NCBI GenBank assembly: GCA_036336715.1
Contig: JAYZFP010000038.1
Location: 1 to 21,604, forward strand
Length of the DNA: 21,604 bases
Direction: 5' to 3'
DNA from: JABAAE01 sp036336715
GTDB lineage: Bacteria; Planctomycetota; Planctomycetia; Pirellulales; Pirellulaceae
Positions 1 to 6,662 of this stretch are shown in pieces. The translations under genes and the position numbers were made by a program. Within the stretch, counting starts at the first letter, position 1, and each line of letters begins with the position of its first letter. Under the pieces are notes generated by a model. It did not search any database and was not told the DNA's origin. It was given only the letters and a program-made list of their open reading frames with translations.

Positions 1-201
1 GCACCGCAGCAACAACAGTTTGCACCGCAGCAGCAACAGTTCGCACCTCAGCAGCAACAGCAGTTTGCACCGCAGCAGCAACAGTTTGCACCGCAGCAGC
101 AACAGTTCGCACCTCAGCAGCAACAGCAGTTTGCACCGCAGCAGCAACAGCAGTTCGCACCCCAGCAACAACAGCAGTTCGCCCAGCAGCAACCCGAGCA
201 G
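1..201 (+). repeat. Tandem 21/24-base repeat coding for Gln-rich units
   Basis: Nine consecutive units start at 1, 22, 43, 67, 88, 109, 133, 157 and 181. Each reads GCACC(G/T/C)CAGCARCAACAG, with or without an extra CAG, followed by TTT or TTC. The last unit is degenerate. The first three units (1-66) are repeated almost exactly as the next three (67-132), with one difference (A or G at unit position 12). This points to recent expansion by a 66-base step on top of the 21/24-base unit. The array may extend left of the window. Confidence 0.9.
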
Positions 202-831
202 AAATCCAACATAGAAAACGTCAGTGAAAACGCTTCAAAAGTAAAAGAAGACTTAAAGGCATTCGGCAATAAAACACTTGAAGTCACTGGAGCAGTTGCG
301 GAAAAAGTTGGGACTCAAGCGAAACAACTAACAGGTGAAACCGCTGAAATCTACAACCAACAGGGCATGAAGGCGGCAGTTAAGCACTTGGCAAAATCCT
401 TTCTTTCAAACAAATTATTTTTGATTATTGGAATTGTGGCTGCTTGCTTTGCGGTCATATTCTTCTGCGGCATTAGTTGGCTATTTTTTGGAGACAGCCA
501 CGAAAAAGTCCTTGAAGACTACATCTCCGAGATGAAACAACTCTCCGCAATAGTTGAGAGTATCGAGAGTGTCGATGATGTTGACGCCGCAGAGCGGAGA
601 ATCGCCAAAAGGCTCAAAAATATTCAGCAAATAAAAGAAAGAGGAAACAAATTAAAAAAACCAGATTCCGAAAAAGCGAAAAAGTTGCGAGCCAAATATG
701 AAGGAAGAATAATTGAACAAGTCGAGAACTTGGCTAGGGAAACAATGAAGGTTGGATTGTCTTCCGGCCCGGCAGGCAGCAAATTAGTTAAACAGCTTAA
801 AGGGATGTCTCCAAGCGTTAACTTTTTTTAG
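1..831 (+). CDS. Gln-rich repeat membrane protein, 3' part (partial)
   Basis: The reading frame is open from the first base, so the 5' end lies outside the window; 276 codons are visible. An ATG at 367 is in frame but is probably internal, because the frame upstream of it is coherent. Residues 1-67 are tandem units of the type Ala-Pro-Gln(4-5)-Phe. Residues about 70-120 are a Lys/Glu-rich, helix-prone stretch (Val-Lys-Glu-Asp, Glu-Lys-Val-Gly). One strong hydrophobic membrane segment follows near residues 138-163. The C-terminal 110 residues are highly charged and probably coiled coil, ending in Asn-Phe-Phe. I do not recognise the family. The layout suggests a membrane-anchored protein with a flexible Gln-rich domain on one side and a helical domain on the other. 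The non-repeat part is AT-rich: 601-660 has only 16 G/C of 60 bases. That differs from the genes right of the tRNA and may mean acquired DNA. Confidence 0.75.
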   Translation, partial: APQQQQFAPQQQQFAPQQQQQFAPQQQQFAPQQQQFAPQQQQQFAPQQQQQFAPQQQQQFAQQQPEQKSNIENVSENASKVKEDLKAFGNKTLEVTGAVAEKVGTQAKQLTGETAEIYNQQGMKAAVKHLAKSFLSNKLFLIIGIVAACFAVIFFCGISWLFFGDSHEKVLEDYISEMKQLSAIVESIESVDDVDAAERRIAKRLKNIQQIKERGNKLKKPDSEKAKKLRAKYEGRIIEQVENLARETMKVGLSSGPAGSKLVKQLKGMSPSVNFF

Positions 832-1344
832 ATTGTCAAAAAACATACTCTTGAGCTGGCGTGTGCGGATGCCACAGGTGCTTTGCACTTTCAGCAACAG
901 TCGCCATCAACTTAGGAATTGATTTTCTCTGCACTCCTAAGCCACGCAGAAGATCATCAGCGTCAGGGTGAAAGCACTGATAGAAAAGGGATCCATTTGG
1001 TTTCTGGACCACAGAGAGGCACTGGCCACGCTTGTGGCAAATAGGGCAAAGAAGTTCTCGAACGGAAATGAAAGCTCGGAGCCGGGCGAATATGTGCGTC
1101 TGATGGGGCTGAGGCTGTATCCGCAGAACTCTTCCGTTATGAAGTCACGCAGGCCGCCGAGTTGGAGTTGTTACCAGTGGTACAAAACTGTTAGTGACGA
1201 AGACTACCGCCCTAAGTCAGGCATTGTCCCCACAGACTTCCAAGGGAATCGATGGGGATGGCAGAATTACTACCCATCAAGAGTTAAAAAACCTCGTTTC
1301 CCCAGCAAATCCGCCAGAAACAACGAGATTATGGAATCAAGCAG
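832..1344. other. Stretch without a convincing intact gene, left of tRNA-Lys
   Basis: About 510 bases lie between the Gln-rich protein and the tRNA. A plus-strand frame at 968-1477 is open but runs through the antisense of the tRNA gene, so it is not credible. On the minus strand 836-1144 is open without an ATG and reads like a protein end (see separate entry). I see no integrase, no IS terminal repeats and no second copy of the tRNA 3' end in this stretch. Confidence 0.6.
836..1144 (-). pseudogene. Possible gene remnant with Cys pattern, no start codon
   Basis: The minus-strand frame ending at a TGA (836-838) is open for about 102 codons back to an in-frame stop at 1145-1147. It contains no ATG and no well-placed alternative start. 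The last 75 or so residues look protein-like. They contain Cys-Pro-Ile-Cys-His-Lys-Arg-Gly-Gln-Cys, then about 14 residues later Tyr-Gln-Cys-Phe-His, then a Leu-rich helix (Asp-Asp-Leu-Leu-Arg-Gly-Leu-Gly). The Cys/His spacing resembles a zinc ribbon of the kind found in primases and phage replication proteins, but this is only a resemblance. It may be the 3' end of a gene broken by decay. It could also be chance; I cannot name a family. Confidence 0.3.
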
Positions 1345-1417
1345 TGATCCCGCTGGGACTCGAACCCAGGACCACTTGATTAAAAGTCAAGTGCTCTACC
1401 GACTGAGCTACAGGATC
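1345..1417 (-). tRNA. tRNA-Lys (anticodon TTT)
   Basis: Read on the minus strand, the 73 bases fold as a complete cloverleaf. The acceptor arm GATCCTG pairs with CGGGATC with one G-U pair, and the discriminator base is A. The D-arm carries AGCTCAGTCGGTAGAGC. The anticodon stem CTTGA/TCAAG encloses CTTTTAA, which gives anticodon TTT for Lys. The T-arm is CTGGG-TTCGAGT-CCCAG. The 3' CCA is not encoded (the following bases are CTG). The 3' end faces the AT-rich segment at lower coordinates. Confidence 0.96.
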
Positions 1418-1441
1418 AACCCGCCAAATGGCGAATTAAAC

Positions 1442-1470
1442 AGTGTCGATAACCTCCTTCTCCCTGTCAA
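1442..1470 (-). promoter_or_regulatory. Candidate sigma-70 promoter for tRNA-Lys
   Basis: On the minus strand a perfect TTGACA (1465-1470) is followed after 17 bases by GACACT (1442-1447), a weak -10 match. Transcription would begin near 1435, about 18 bases before the mature tRNA. Between them a small palindrome, CGCCATTTGGCG on the minus strand (1422-1433), could form a leader hairpin. The -35 is strong and the -10 poor. Confidence 0.4.
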
Positions 1471-1572
1471 GTGCTAACTGTTTTCCCGGGAAAATTGGTA
1501 GCCCGCTTAAGTGCCATGACCGGTAATCGGCCCGGCCCCGGAAATGGATGCCGGAATTCCGCTCATTTTGAG

Positions 1573-1601
1573 TTGACAGGAGCCCCGGTCGGCAAGATAA
1601 T
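1573..1601 (+). promoter_or_regulatory. Sigma-70 promoter for rplX
   Basis: A perfect -35 box TTGACA (1573-1578) and a -10 box GATAAT (1596-1601, five of six consensus bases) are separated by exactly 17 bases. Transcription would start near 1608, giving a leader of about 24 bases before the rplX ATG at 1632. This is one of the two best promoter matches I found in the window. Confidence 0.7.
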
Positions 1602-1631
1602 TCTGGATTCCACGAAAACGAAAGAAAAACA

Positions 1632-1976
1632 ATGAAAATCAAGGTCGACGACACGGTCAGGGTCATTACAGGTGCGGATCGAAACGCTGAAGGCAAGGTA
1701 ATCAGCGTGGATCATGAAAGCGGAAAAATCGTGGTCGAAGGGATCAACAAGGTCTACAAGCACGTTCGCCGCAGCCAGAAAAACCCCCAGGGCGGTCGAC
1801 TTCACAAGGAAATGCCCATCTACGCATCGAATGTGATGGTCATCGATCCAACCACGAAGAATCCGACCCGGGTCGGTTATCGCTACCTCAAGGATGGTTC
1901 CAAGGAGCGGTTTGCAAAAGCCAGCGGTGCTTCTCTCGGTGTGGTGACAGGCCCCAATCCAAAATACGCCTCTTGA
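1632..1976 (+). CDS. rplX: 50S ribosomal protein L24
   Basis: The 114-residue product is a typical bacterial L24, an early-assembly protein of the large ribosomal subunit that binds 23S rRNA. The KOW motif is at the N-terminus (VKIxxGDxVxVI-type start, then Asp-Arg-Asn-Ala-Glu-Gly-Lys-Val near residues 16-23). The family's conserved centre follows as Gly-Ile-Asn-Lys-Val-Tyr-Lys-His-Val and Gly-Gly-Arg-Leu-His-Lys-Glu-Met-Pro-Ile. Length fits the family. The ATG lies 24 bases after a predicted transcription start, with only a purine-rich AAAGAAAAA upstream and no clear Shine-Dalgarno. The gene is unusual in standing alone: L24 is normally encoded between rplN and rplE in the spc operon, but here its neighbours are tRNA-Lys and efp. 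It has its own promoter and its stop codon lies inside a tandem repeat. Confidence 0.95.
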   Translation: MKIKVDDTVRVITGADRNAEGKVISVDHESGKIVVEGINKVYKHVRRSQKNPQGGRLHKEMPIYASNVMVIDPTTKNPTRVGYRYLKDGSKERFAKASGASLGVVTGPNPKYAS

Positions 1977-2023
1977 TTGACTTTGCCGGTTGATTCACTT
2001 CCCCGGTTGATTGACTTTTTCGG
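1973..2023. repeat. 17-base tandem repeat, three copies, at the rplX stop
   Basis: Three adjacent 17-base units occupy 1973-1989, 1990-2006 and 2007-2023. They read TTGATTGACTTTGCCGG, TTGATTCACTTCCCCGG and TTGATTGACTTTTTCGG. The first unit contains the rplX stop codon TGA (1974-1976). No hairpin is evident, so it does not look like a standard terminator. Confidence 0.85.
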
Positions 2024-2609
2024 CTTTCCAATGCATCGGTAACGAAGAGACTGCCTTCTGGAGTACCGTTGCTGGCGTGGCCGGGTTCGGGTGTCATGGC
2101 CCGGGCTTTTCTTTCAGTTGCTGCCGCGGTGGTCTTCCTGCAGGTTGGATCCCGTTTGACCGATTCTATCGAAGTGGCGCCACAGGCAGCCGTTTTGGCT
2201 GTCTGAAGAAATGGGGACGCGGGTCATGTTCCAGCCCCGCGCTGTCTGATGATGATCGGTGATGATCGGTGATGATCGGGCGCCCCGGCCGGAAACAGTG
2301 CCCCCCACATTTGTCACCAGGGATTCATGCACTTGTGACCCCGGGCCGTGGTGGACTCCTTGCTTGTTAGCTGCAGCGATTTGTTGACAGCAGCGACTTG
2401 TTTCCTGAAACACCTTGTTCACTGCGGTAATACGAGCAGTGCCCGGTCAAGGACGTTCGTCACCCCCGCCCCGGGTTTTACTGCTCGAGCTGCACCCTGA
2501 TCCCGTAGCAGGCATTTGGGAAGCCTCCGACCCGCAATCAGCGGCCACCGCAGTTTGCCACGGGACTGGTCGGGATGGCTGCCGATGTTTTTCCCCGGTT
2601 CTGGCCAGG
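1977..2609. other. Long noncoding gap between convergent rplX and efp
   Basis: About 630 bases separate the ends of rplX (plus) and efp (minus). I see no credible gene; the short open frames on either strand have odd composition and no family resemblance. The gap holds the 17-base repeat at its left end, a 10-base tandem repeat at 2251-2280 and a 13-base direct repeat with one mismatch (2373-2385 and 2390-2402, GCAGCGAYTTGTT, period 17). No clear rho-independent terminator was found for either gene. Confidence 0.6.
2251..2280. repeat. 10-base tandem repeat GATGATCGGT, three copies
   Basis: Three head-to-tail copies lie at 2251-2260, 2261-2270 and 2271-2280; the last base of the third copy is G instead of T. 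They sit in noncoding DNA between rplX and efp. The function is unknown; it may be a variable-number repeat. Confidence 0.9.
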
Positions 2610-3179
2610 TCAGACCTTGACCCGCTCGACGTAATCACCCGTTCGTGTGTCGACCCGGATCGTGTCGCCCTGGTTGATAAATGCCGGTGCAATGATCTCG
2701 GCGCCCGTTTCCACCTTGACCGGTTTGGTGACGTTGGTGGCGGTATCTCCCTTGGCACCCGGTTCACAGTACTCGACCAGCAGATCAACCTGGTTGGGAG
2801 GAGTCATGGTGATCGGGTTGTTGTTAAACAGGACCATCTGGCACTTCATCCCCTCCTTGAGGTATTTCCAGGCGTCATCGATCTGCTCGGCATCCAGTTC
2901 AAATTGATCGAAGGTCTTGTTATCCATGAATACGAAGGTATCGCCCTGACGATAGAGATACTGGACGTCCGTCTCCTCCACGTCGGCAGATTCCAGTGAA
3001 TCGCCACCCTTGTAGGTTTTCTGCAGGACGGTCCCCCGGACCAGGTTTTTCAGTCTGCATTTGTAGAGTGCGTTTCCCTTGCCCGGTTTGACAAAGTTCA
3101 TTTCGATCATCTGGTAGGGCTCGCCATCAATCTGAACTTTGAGCCCTTTTCTAAAATCACTTGTTTTGTAACTTCCCAC
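2610..3179 (-). CDS. efp: Elongation factor P
   Basis: The 189-residue product is EF-P, which binds between the P and E sites of the ribosome and relieves stalling at polyproline stretches. The N-terminal KOW-like domain carries the conserved loop Val-Lys-Pro-Gly-Lys-Gly-Asn-Ala. Its central Lys is residue 34, the site that EpmA/EpmB modify with beta-lysine in E. coli. The OB domains II and III follow, with the family signature near the C-terminus (Gly-Asp-Thr-Ile-Arg-Val-Asp-Thr-Arg-Thr-Gly-Asp-Tyr). The start is GTG at 3179, supported by AAGGA eight bases upstream. The gene is divergent from epmB with a 134-base gap, which fits modification of Lys34 by that enzyme. Length is normal and nothing looks damaged. 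Confidence 0.96.
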   Translation of the reverse strand: MGSYKTSDFRKGLKVQIDGEPYQMIEMNFVKPGKGNALYKCRLKNLVRGTVLQKTYKGGDSLESADVEETDVQYLYRQGDTFVFMDNKTFDQFELDAEQIDDAWKYLKEGMKCQMVLFNNNPITMTPPNQVDLLVEYCEPGAKGDTATNVTKPVKVETGAEIIAPAFINQGDTIRVDTRTGDYVERVKV

Positions 3180-3211
3180 TGAAGGTTTCCTTTTTCAAAA
3201 TGTCGAGTGTT

Positions 3212-3285
3212 GGATCGATGATCCACCGACGCTATCCGGTTAACGCCACTGCCCCAGTCGGCATGTGGGGATCGCAGGTTCCTGC
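3212..3285. promoter_or_regulatory. Two short palindromes between efp and epmB
   Basis: The divergent gap contains GGATCGATGATCC (3212-3224, 5-base arms) and GCAGGTTCCTGC (3274-3285, 5-base arms around TT). Such dyads could be operators for the divergent pair, but arms this short also occur by chance. No convincing -35/-10 pair was found for either gene. Confidence 0.2.
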
Positions 3286-3313
3286 CAATCAAGCCCTGTT
3301 TTTGAAAGTCAAA

Positions 3314-4324
3314 ATGGAGATTTTAACGTCAAATGACAAGAATGTCCCTACCACGTCAGGCTGGCAGCAGGAGTTGAAAACCGCTTTTCGGGACCTCGGC
3401 AGACTGTTGGAGTTCATCGGGTTGCCTGAGAGCGCCATCGCGGACCTGGAGGCGGCCCCAAAAACGTTTCCGATCCGCGTTCCACGCCCCTATGCGGCCA
3501 GGATTCGGAAAGGGGATTCCCGGGACCCTCTCCTGCTGCAGGTGGTATCCGGGCAGGGCACGCCCCGCGGGCCGGCGGAATGGCCGGCGGACCCGGTAGA
3601 GGACAGGACTTTCCAGGCGGTTCCCGGTCTGCTTCACAAGTATCACGGAAGGGTGCTGCTGATCCTGACCGGTGGCTGCGCCATTCATTGCCGGTACTGT
3701 TTTCGCCAGCATTTTGACTATTCAACGGCGCTTCAGGATGATCTCGAACCGGCACTCGATTACCTGCGGCAGGATGACTCGATCACCGAAGTCATTCTCA
3801 GTGGTGGGGATCCGCTGATGAAAACCGACGAATCCCTCAGCAGGATTGTGACGGCCATCGAATCGGTCGGGCAAGTCAAACGGCTGCGGATTCATACCCG
3901 GACCCCGGTGGTGCTGCCTTCCCGGGTGACTGCCGAACTGATTGACCTGCTGGCAGGGTCGAGGCTGCAAACGTGGATGGTCCTGCATGTGAATCATCGA
4001 AACGAGTTGGATGCAGAAGTCTGCGACATGCTTCGCCGGGTGGGAGAGGCGGGGCTGAAGCTTCTCAACCAGGCGGTGCTGCTGCGGAACGTCAATGATT
4101 CGTACGAGGACCAGCGGGATCTTTGTGAGGCTTTGCTGGATTGCGGCGTGATTCCCTACTACCTCCACACACTGGACCGGGTGAAGGGGGCCGAAGCCTA
4201 CGAAGTCGACCTGACGGCCGCAAAAGAGATCATGGCAAAACTGAAGTCGGGTTTACCCGGGTATGCAATCCCGCGACTGGTTACCGAGGTCGCGGGGCAG
4301 GCCAGCAAGCAGGATGTCTGGTAA
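3314..4324 (+). CDS. epmB: EF-P beta-lysylation protein (lysine 2,3-aminomutase)
   Basis: The product is a radical SAM enzyme that converts L-alpha-lysine to beta-lysine, which EpmA then attaches to Lys34 of EF-P. From the ATG at 3314 it has 336 residues, close to E. coli EpmB (342). The cluster motif is Cys-Ala-Ile-His-Cys-Arg-Tyr-Cys (Cys122, 126, 129), a CxxxCxxC type. It is preceded by the family motif Val-Pro-Gly-Leu-Leu-His-Lys-Tyr-His-Gly-Arg and followed by Ser-Gly-Gly-Asp-Pro-Leu-Met. Later EpmB-like blocks include Arg-Ile-His-Thr-Arg-Thr-Pro-Val-Val and Pro-Tyr-Tyr-Leu-His-Thr-Leu-Asp. The frame is open further upstream to 3161, overlapping efp, but the N-terminus aligns with EpmB only from about 3314. 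Lysine 2,3-aminomutases of catabolism are longer, and the efp linkage favours EpmB. EpmA is not in this window. Confidence 0.93.
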   Translation: MEILTSNDKNVPTTSGWQQELKTAFRDLGRLLEFIGLPESAIADLEAAPKTFPIRVPRPYAARIRKGDSRDPLLLQVVSGQGTPRGPAEWPADPVEDRTFQAVPGLLHKYHGRVLLILTGGCAIHCRYCFRQHFDYSTALQDDLEPALDYLRQDDSITEVILSGGDPLMKTDESLSRIVTAIESVGQVKRLRIHTRTPVVLPSRVTAELIDLLAGSRLQTWMVLHVNHRNELDAEVCDMLRRVGEAGLKLLNQAVLLRNVNDSYEDQRDLCEALLDCGVIPYYLHTLDRVKGAEAYEVDLTAAKEIMAKLKSGLPGYAIPRLVTEVAGQASKQDVW

Positions 4325-4354
4325 GCCGCTTCCGCGACGCTAGCCGATCGCCCG

Positions 4355-6457
4355 CTATTTTTTTGCAGGTTCCGGTTTGGTCGCACTGTCCTGGTCTTTT
4401 CTGACCACGATACCGTTGAGCATCCAGCCATCGGTCTCGGTCGTCATCGACCAGCCGATGTACCCGAGGTGGGGTTCAATGGTTTTCTCAAAGTCCTTGG
4501 GCAGCTTCTTGATGTCAAACAGCCGGGTCTTTTCATTTTCCTTGAGGAGCTTTTTGATAAATTTCTCCACTGGAAGATCACCCTTGCTTTCCTTGACCAG
4601 TTGAAAAGCGGCCTTGTAGGGAAGGTCCAGTCGCATGGCCCACCTCAGGCTCTCAAAGGTCGGGTTCTTGACCTTGTCCAGTTCGGCATTGACGTCCTGG
4701 AACCATTTCATCTCCGCCAAAGATCCGCTGGTATTGCGTGAACTTCGGTCAATCACTTCCTTCATGAAATTCAGGTCGGGTGAGATCAGGATCTGTTCCT
4801 TGTACTGGGCGACGCTGATGTACTTGATCAGGGGGTCGCCGGCCAGGTTCTTTGGCGGGGCTGGTTCATCCAGCAGGTCATCGAGATCATCGAGATCGTC
4901 CAGGTTCTCCAGGTCCGGGTCACCCCCTTCGTCGTCGACCGGGGTGCTCCTTTTGAAAATGGTGATTTTGCTGTCGCCGACCTGGTGGGTGATTTTCTCA
5001 ACCAGGTTGGGATCCTCGTTGGCAATGTAGCCGGAGACGACCTTGTAGACCTGGGCCTGGCGGTCGTCCTTGCTACCCGCCTTGACCCTCTCACCGTTGG
5101 GCAGGATGTCGATCGCATAAACCACCCGGTTATTGCCGATTTTTGCAGGCAGTTTGGGGTCACGAATGGCGACCACCCGGTTGGCGAGGTTGGCCACCAG
5201 TTCATTCCGCAAATCGAAATTGGCCCGCAGGTTCGCATTCTCGAGGAAGTTTCTCAGGATGTTTTTCATCGTGTTGTCGCCATACAGTTCGTCCACCAGC
5301 GACTCAGCAGCGTCAAAACCCTTGAGTGCCTGGCCGTGCATGGCGAAGTAGGACGAAGCTGTCTTGTCAGTCCAGACGGGAAGTTCCATCAGGCGATTTT
5401 TGTCGGCTGTGAAATCAAGCATGCGGGCCGCCTTGAGGAAGCGGTTCTTGTCATCCACGGGGGGAGCATAGATGAAACCCCGGATCAGCATCTCCCTTTT
5501 TCCGGGGGTGATCATGCCGATGCCGCCGGCCGCCTTGATGGCATCAAAGCCGACTTTTCGAAAGGAACCGAACCGGTCATCGGTAAACTGGTCGGGCCAC
5601 ATCTTCTTGGCGGCGTCGATGAAGCTGAAAGACTCGACAAACCACTTGGAGTCAGGCTTGGCGTACTTTCCGTCCGCTTGAAGATGTTGCATGGTCTTCT
5701 TGTAGGACTCACGATCGGCCAACGAGGGTTGCTTGGCTCCGTTCACGGCTTTCAGCAAAAGACGAGCCTGTTTGACATGGTCCTCAACAAGGGTGGCGTC
5801 CGTTTTGACCGGGCCGAAATAGGAGATGACATACTTGTCCGTACGGCCGTAAAAGACCTGGGGTGATTTGTCGATTCCGTAGGGATTGGGAAAGCTGTAA
5901 TGGGTGATGCTGTGATCGCCTTCGCTGATCTTCTGAACTTTCTTTGCCCGGTTGTCCGGGTCTTTGGGATCAACAAATTTCAGCAGGTTTTCTTCGACCT
6001 TTTTCAGGCTCTTGTCCACCAGCTCGGCATCCTTGAATTCCGCCAAGGTGACGACCGCCATGACATTCTCCGCGGGGCGAATAAGACCGATGGAAATTTC
6101 CCCATCCACGACCTCTTTCAGTTCCTCCAGCGTCAAACCGAGTGAGGATTTTGATTTTTTCTGCAGTCGGGCCATCACCTCCCTGGAAAAGCTCTCAAAG
6201 AAATCCCGGGCTTCCGGAGTTCTCCGCAGATCCCCAAACGCTGTCTTGTCGAGCTTTTCCGTAAATGCCTTGAGGTTGGTGATCGTCACAAACCCCTTGG
6301 TGGATTCCGGAAAAAGCTGATCGGTCTGAGCGGAAACCGGTCTGGGAGCCAGGATCAGAAAGCACAGCATCCACAAACCAAAGGCGGTTTTTCCCGAGAG
6401 GGAGAAATAGTCAATTTGGCGAAACACTCGAAAGTAGTCCCCGTGATTAATCATCAT
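4355..6457 (-). CDS. Large secreted planctomycete protein of unknown function
   Basis: About 700 residues. I place the start at the ATGATG at 6452-6457; a GTG at 6427 with GGGGA upstream is an alternative that gives a more usual signal peptide (690 residues), and the frame is open up to 6592. A signal sequence is clear: Gly-Leu-Trp-Met-Leu-Cys-Phe-Leu-Ile-Leu then Pro-Val-Ser-Ala before Gln-Thr-Asp, so the protein should leave the cytoplasm. The mature part has no cysteine-rich or catalytic motif I recognise. It contains a very acidic run of Asp-Asp-Leu repeats about 500 residues in (bases near 4865-4925), perhaps a flexible linker or calcium-binding stretch. Its composition loosely recalls DUF3352-like surface proteins, but this is a guess. 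It converges with epmB (30-base gap) and diverges from the HD-domain gene. Confidence 0.8.
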   Translation of the reverse strand: MMINHGDYFRVFRQIDYFSLSGKTAFGLWMLCFLILAPRPVSAQTDQLFPESTKGFVTITNLKAFTEKLDKTAFGDLRRTPEARDFFESFSREVMARLQKKSKSSLGLTLEELKEVVDGEISIGLIRPAENVMAVVTLAEFKDAELVDKSLKKVEENLLKFVDPKDPDNRAKKVQKISEGDHSITHYSFPNPYGIDKSPQVFYGRTDKYVISYFGPVKTDATLVEDHVKQARLLLKAVNGAKQPSLADRESYKKTMQHLQADGKYAKPDSKWFVESFSFIDAAKKMWPDQFTDDRFGSFRKVGFDAIKAAGGIGMITPGKREMLIRGFIYAPPVDDKNRFLKAARMLDFTADKNRLMELPVWTDKTASSYFAMHGQALKGFDAAESLVDELYGDNTMKNILRNFLENANLRANFDLRNELVANLANRVVAIRDPKLPAKIGNNRVVYAIDILPNGERVKAGSKDDRQAQVYKVVSGYIANEDPNLVEKITHQVGDSKITIFKRSTPVDDEGGDPDLENLDDLDDLDDLLDEPAPPKNLAGDPLIKYISVAQYKEQILISPDLNFMKEVIDRSSRNTSGSLAEMKWFQDVNAELDKVKNPTFESLRWAMRLDLPYKAAFQLVKESKGDLPVEKFIKKLLKENEKTRLFDIKKLPKDFEKTIEPHLGYIGWSMTTETDGWMLNGIVVRKDQDSATKPEPAKK

Positions 6458-6626
6458 CGATTTGTTGCTAGAATTTGGTTCACCCTTTGATATCGGCAAG
6501 TCGCAGGAAACTTTCCGCAATCTAATGCCTGAACTCACGAAATCTCGGGAAATTGGATCATGGACGGACCTGCTTGTTCCCGAATCAGGCATCAGGCTTT
6601 CCAGATTTTCACCAAATTGACTATTT
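6405..6626. repeat. 20-base inverted repeat flanking a divergent promoter region
   Basis: The plus-strand bases 6607-6626, TTTCACCAAATTGACTATTT, match the reverse complement of 6405-6424 (TTTCGCCAAATTGACTATTT) at 19 of 20 positions. The arms are 182 bases apart. The right arm ends 36 bases before the HD-gene ATG. The left arm lies at the very start of the secreted-protein gene, immediately inside its possible GTG start. Each arm contains TTGACT, similar to a -35 box, pointing into its own gene, but no matching -10 box was found. Confidence 0.8.
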
Positions 6627-6662
6627 TTTCAACAGGAATTTCCCCGCCGGATCCTCGACCGC

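Noticed and set aside
1..201. Repeat array considered as CRISPR
   Set aside because: Units are contiguous without spacers and encode in-frame Gln-rich protein.
20..214. Ser/His-rich 64-codon frame in the Gln repeat
   Set aside because: It is the +2 frame of the CAG-rich repeat; the real frame continues into the membrane protein ending at 831.
968..1477. 169-codon plus-strand open frame
   Set aside because: It runs antisense through the complete tRNA-Lys gene, and its C-terminal residues are the usual false translation of a tRNA.
2559..2609. Imperfect hairpin after the efp stop
   Set aside because: The stem has a bulge and is followed by an A-run, not a U-run, on the efp transcript.
2011..2999. 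Open frames on both strands between rplX and efp and antisense to efp
   Set aside because: No family resemblance, composition typical of shadow frames in GC-rich DNA, and the right part is antisense to efp.
4985..5866. 293-codon plus-strand frame
   Set aside because: Antisense shadow of the secreted protein gene, which has a signal peptide and coherent sequence.
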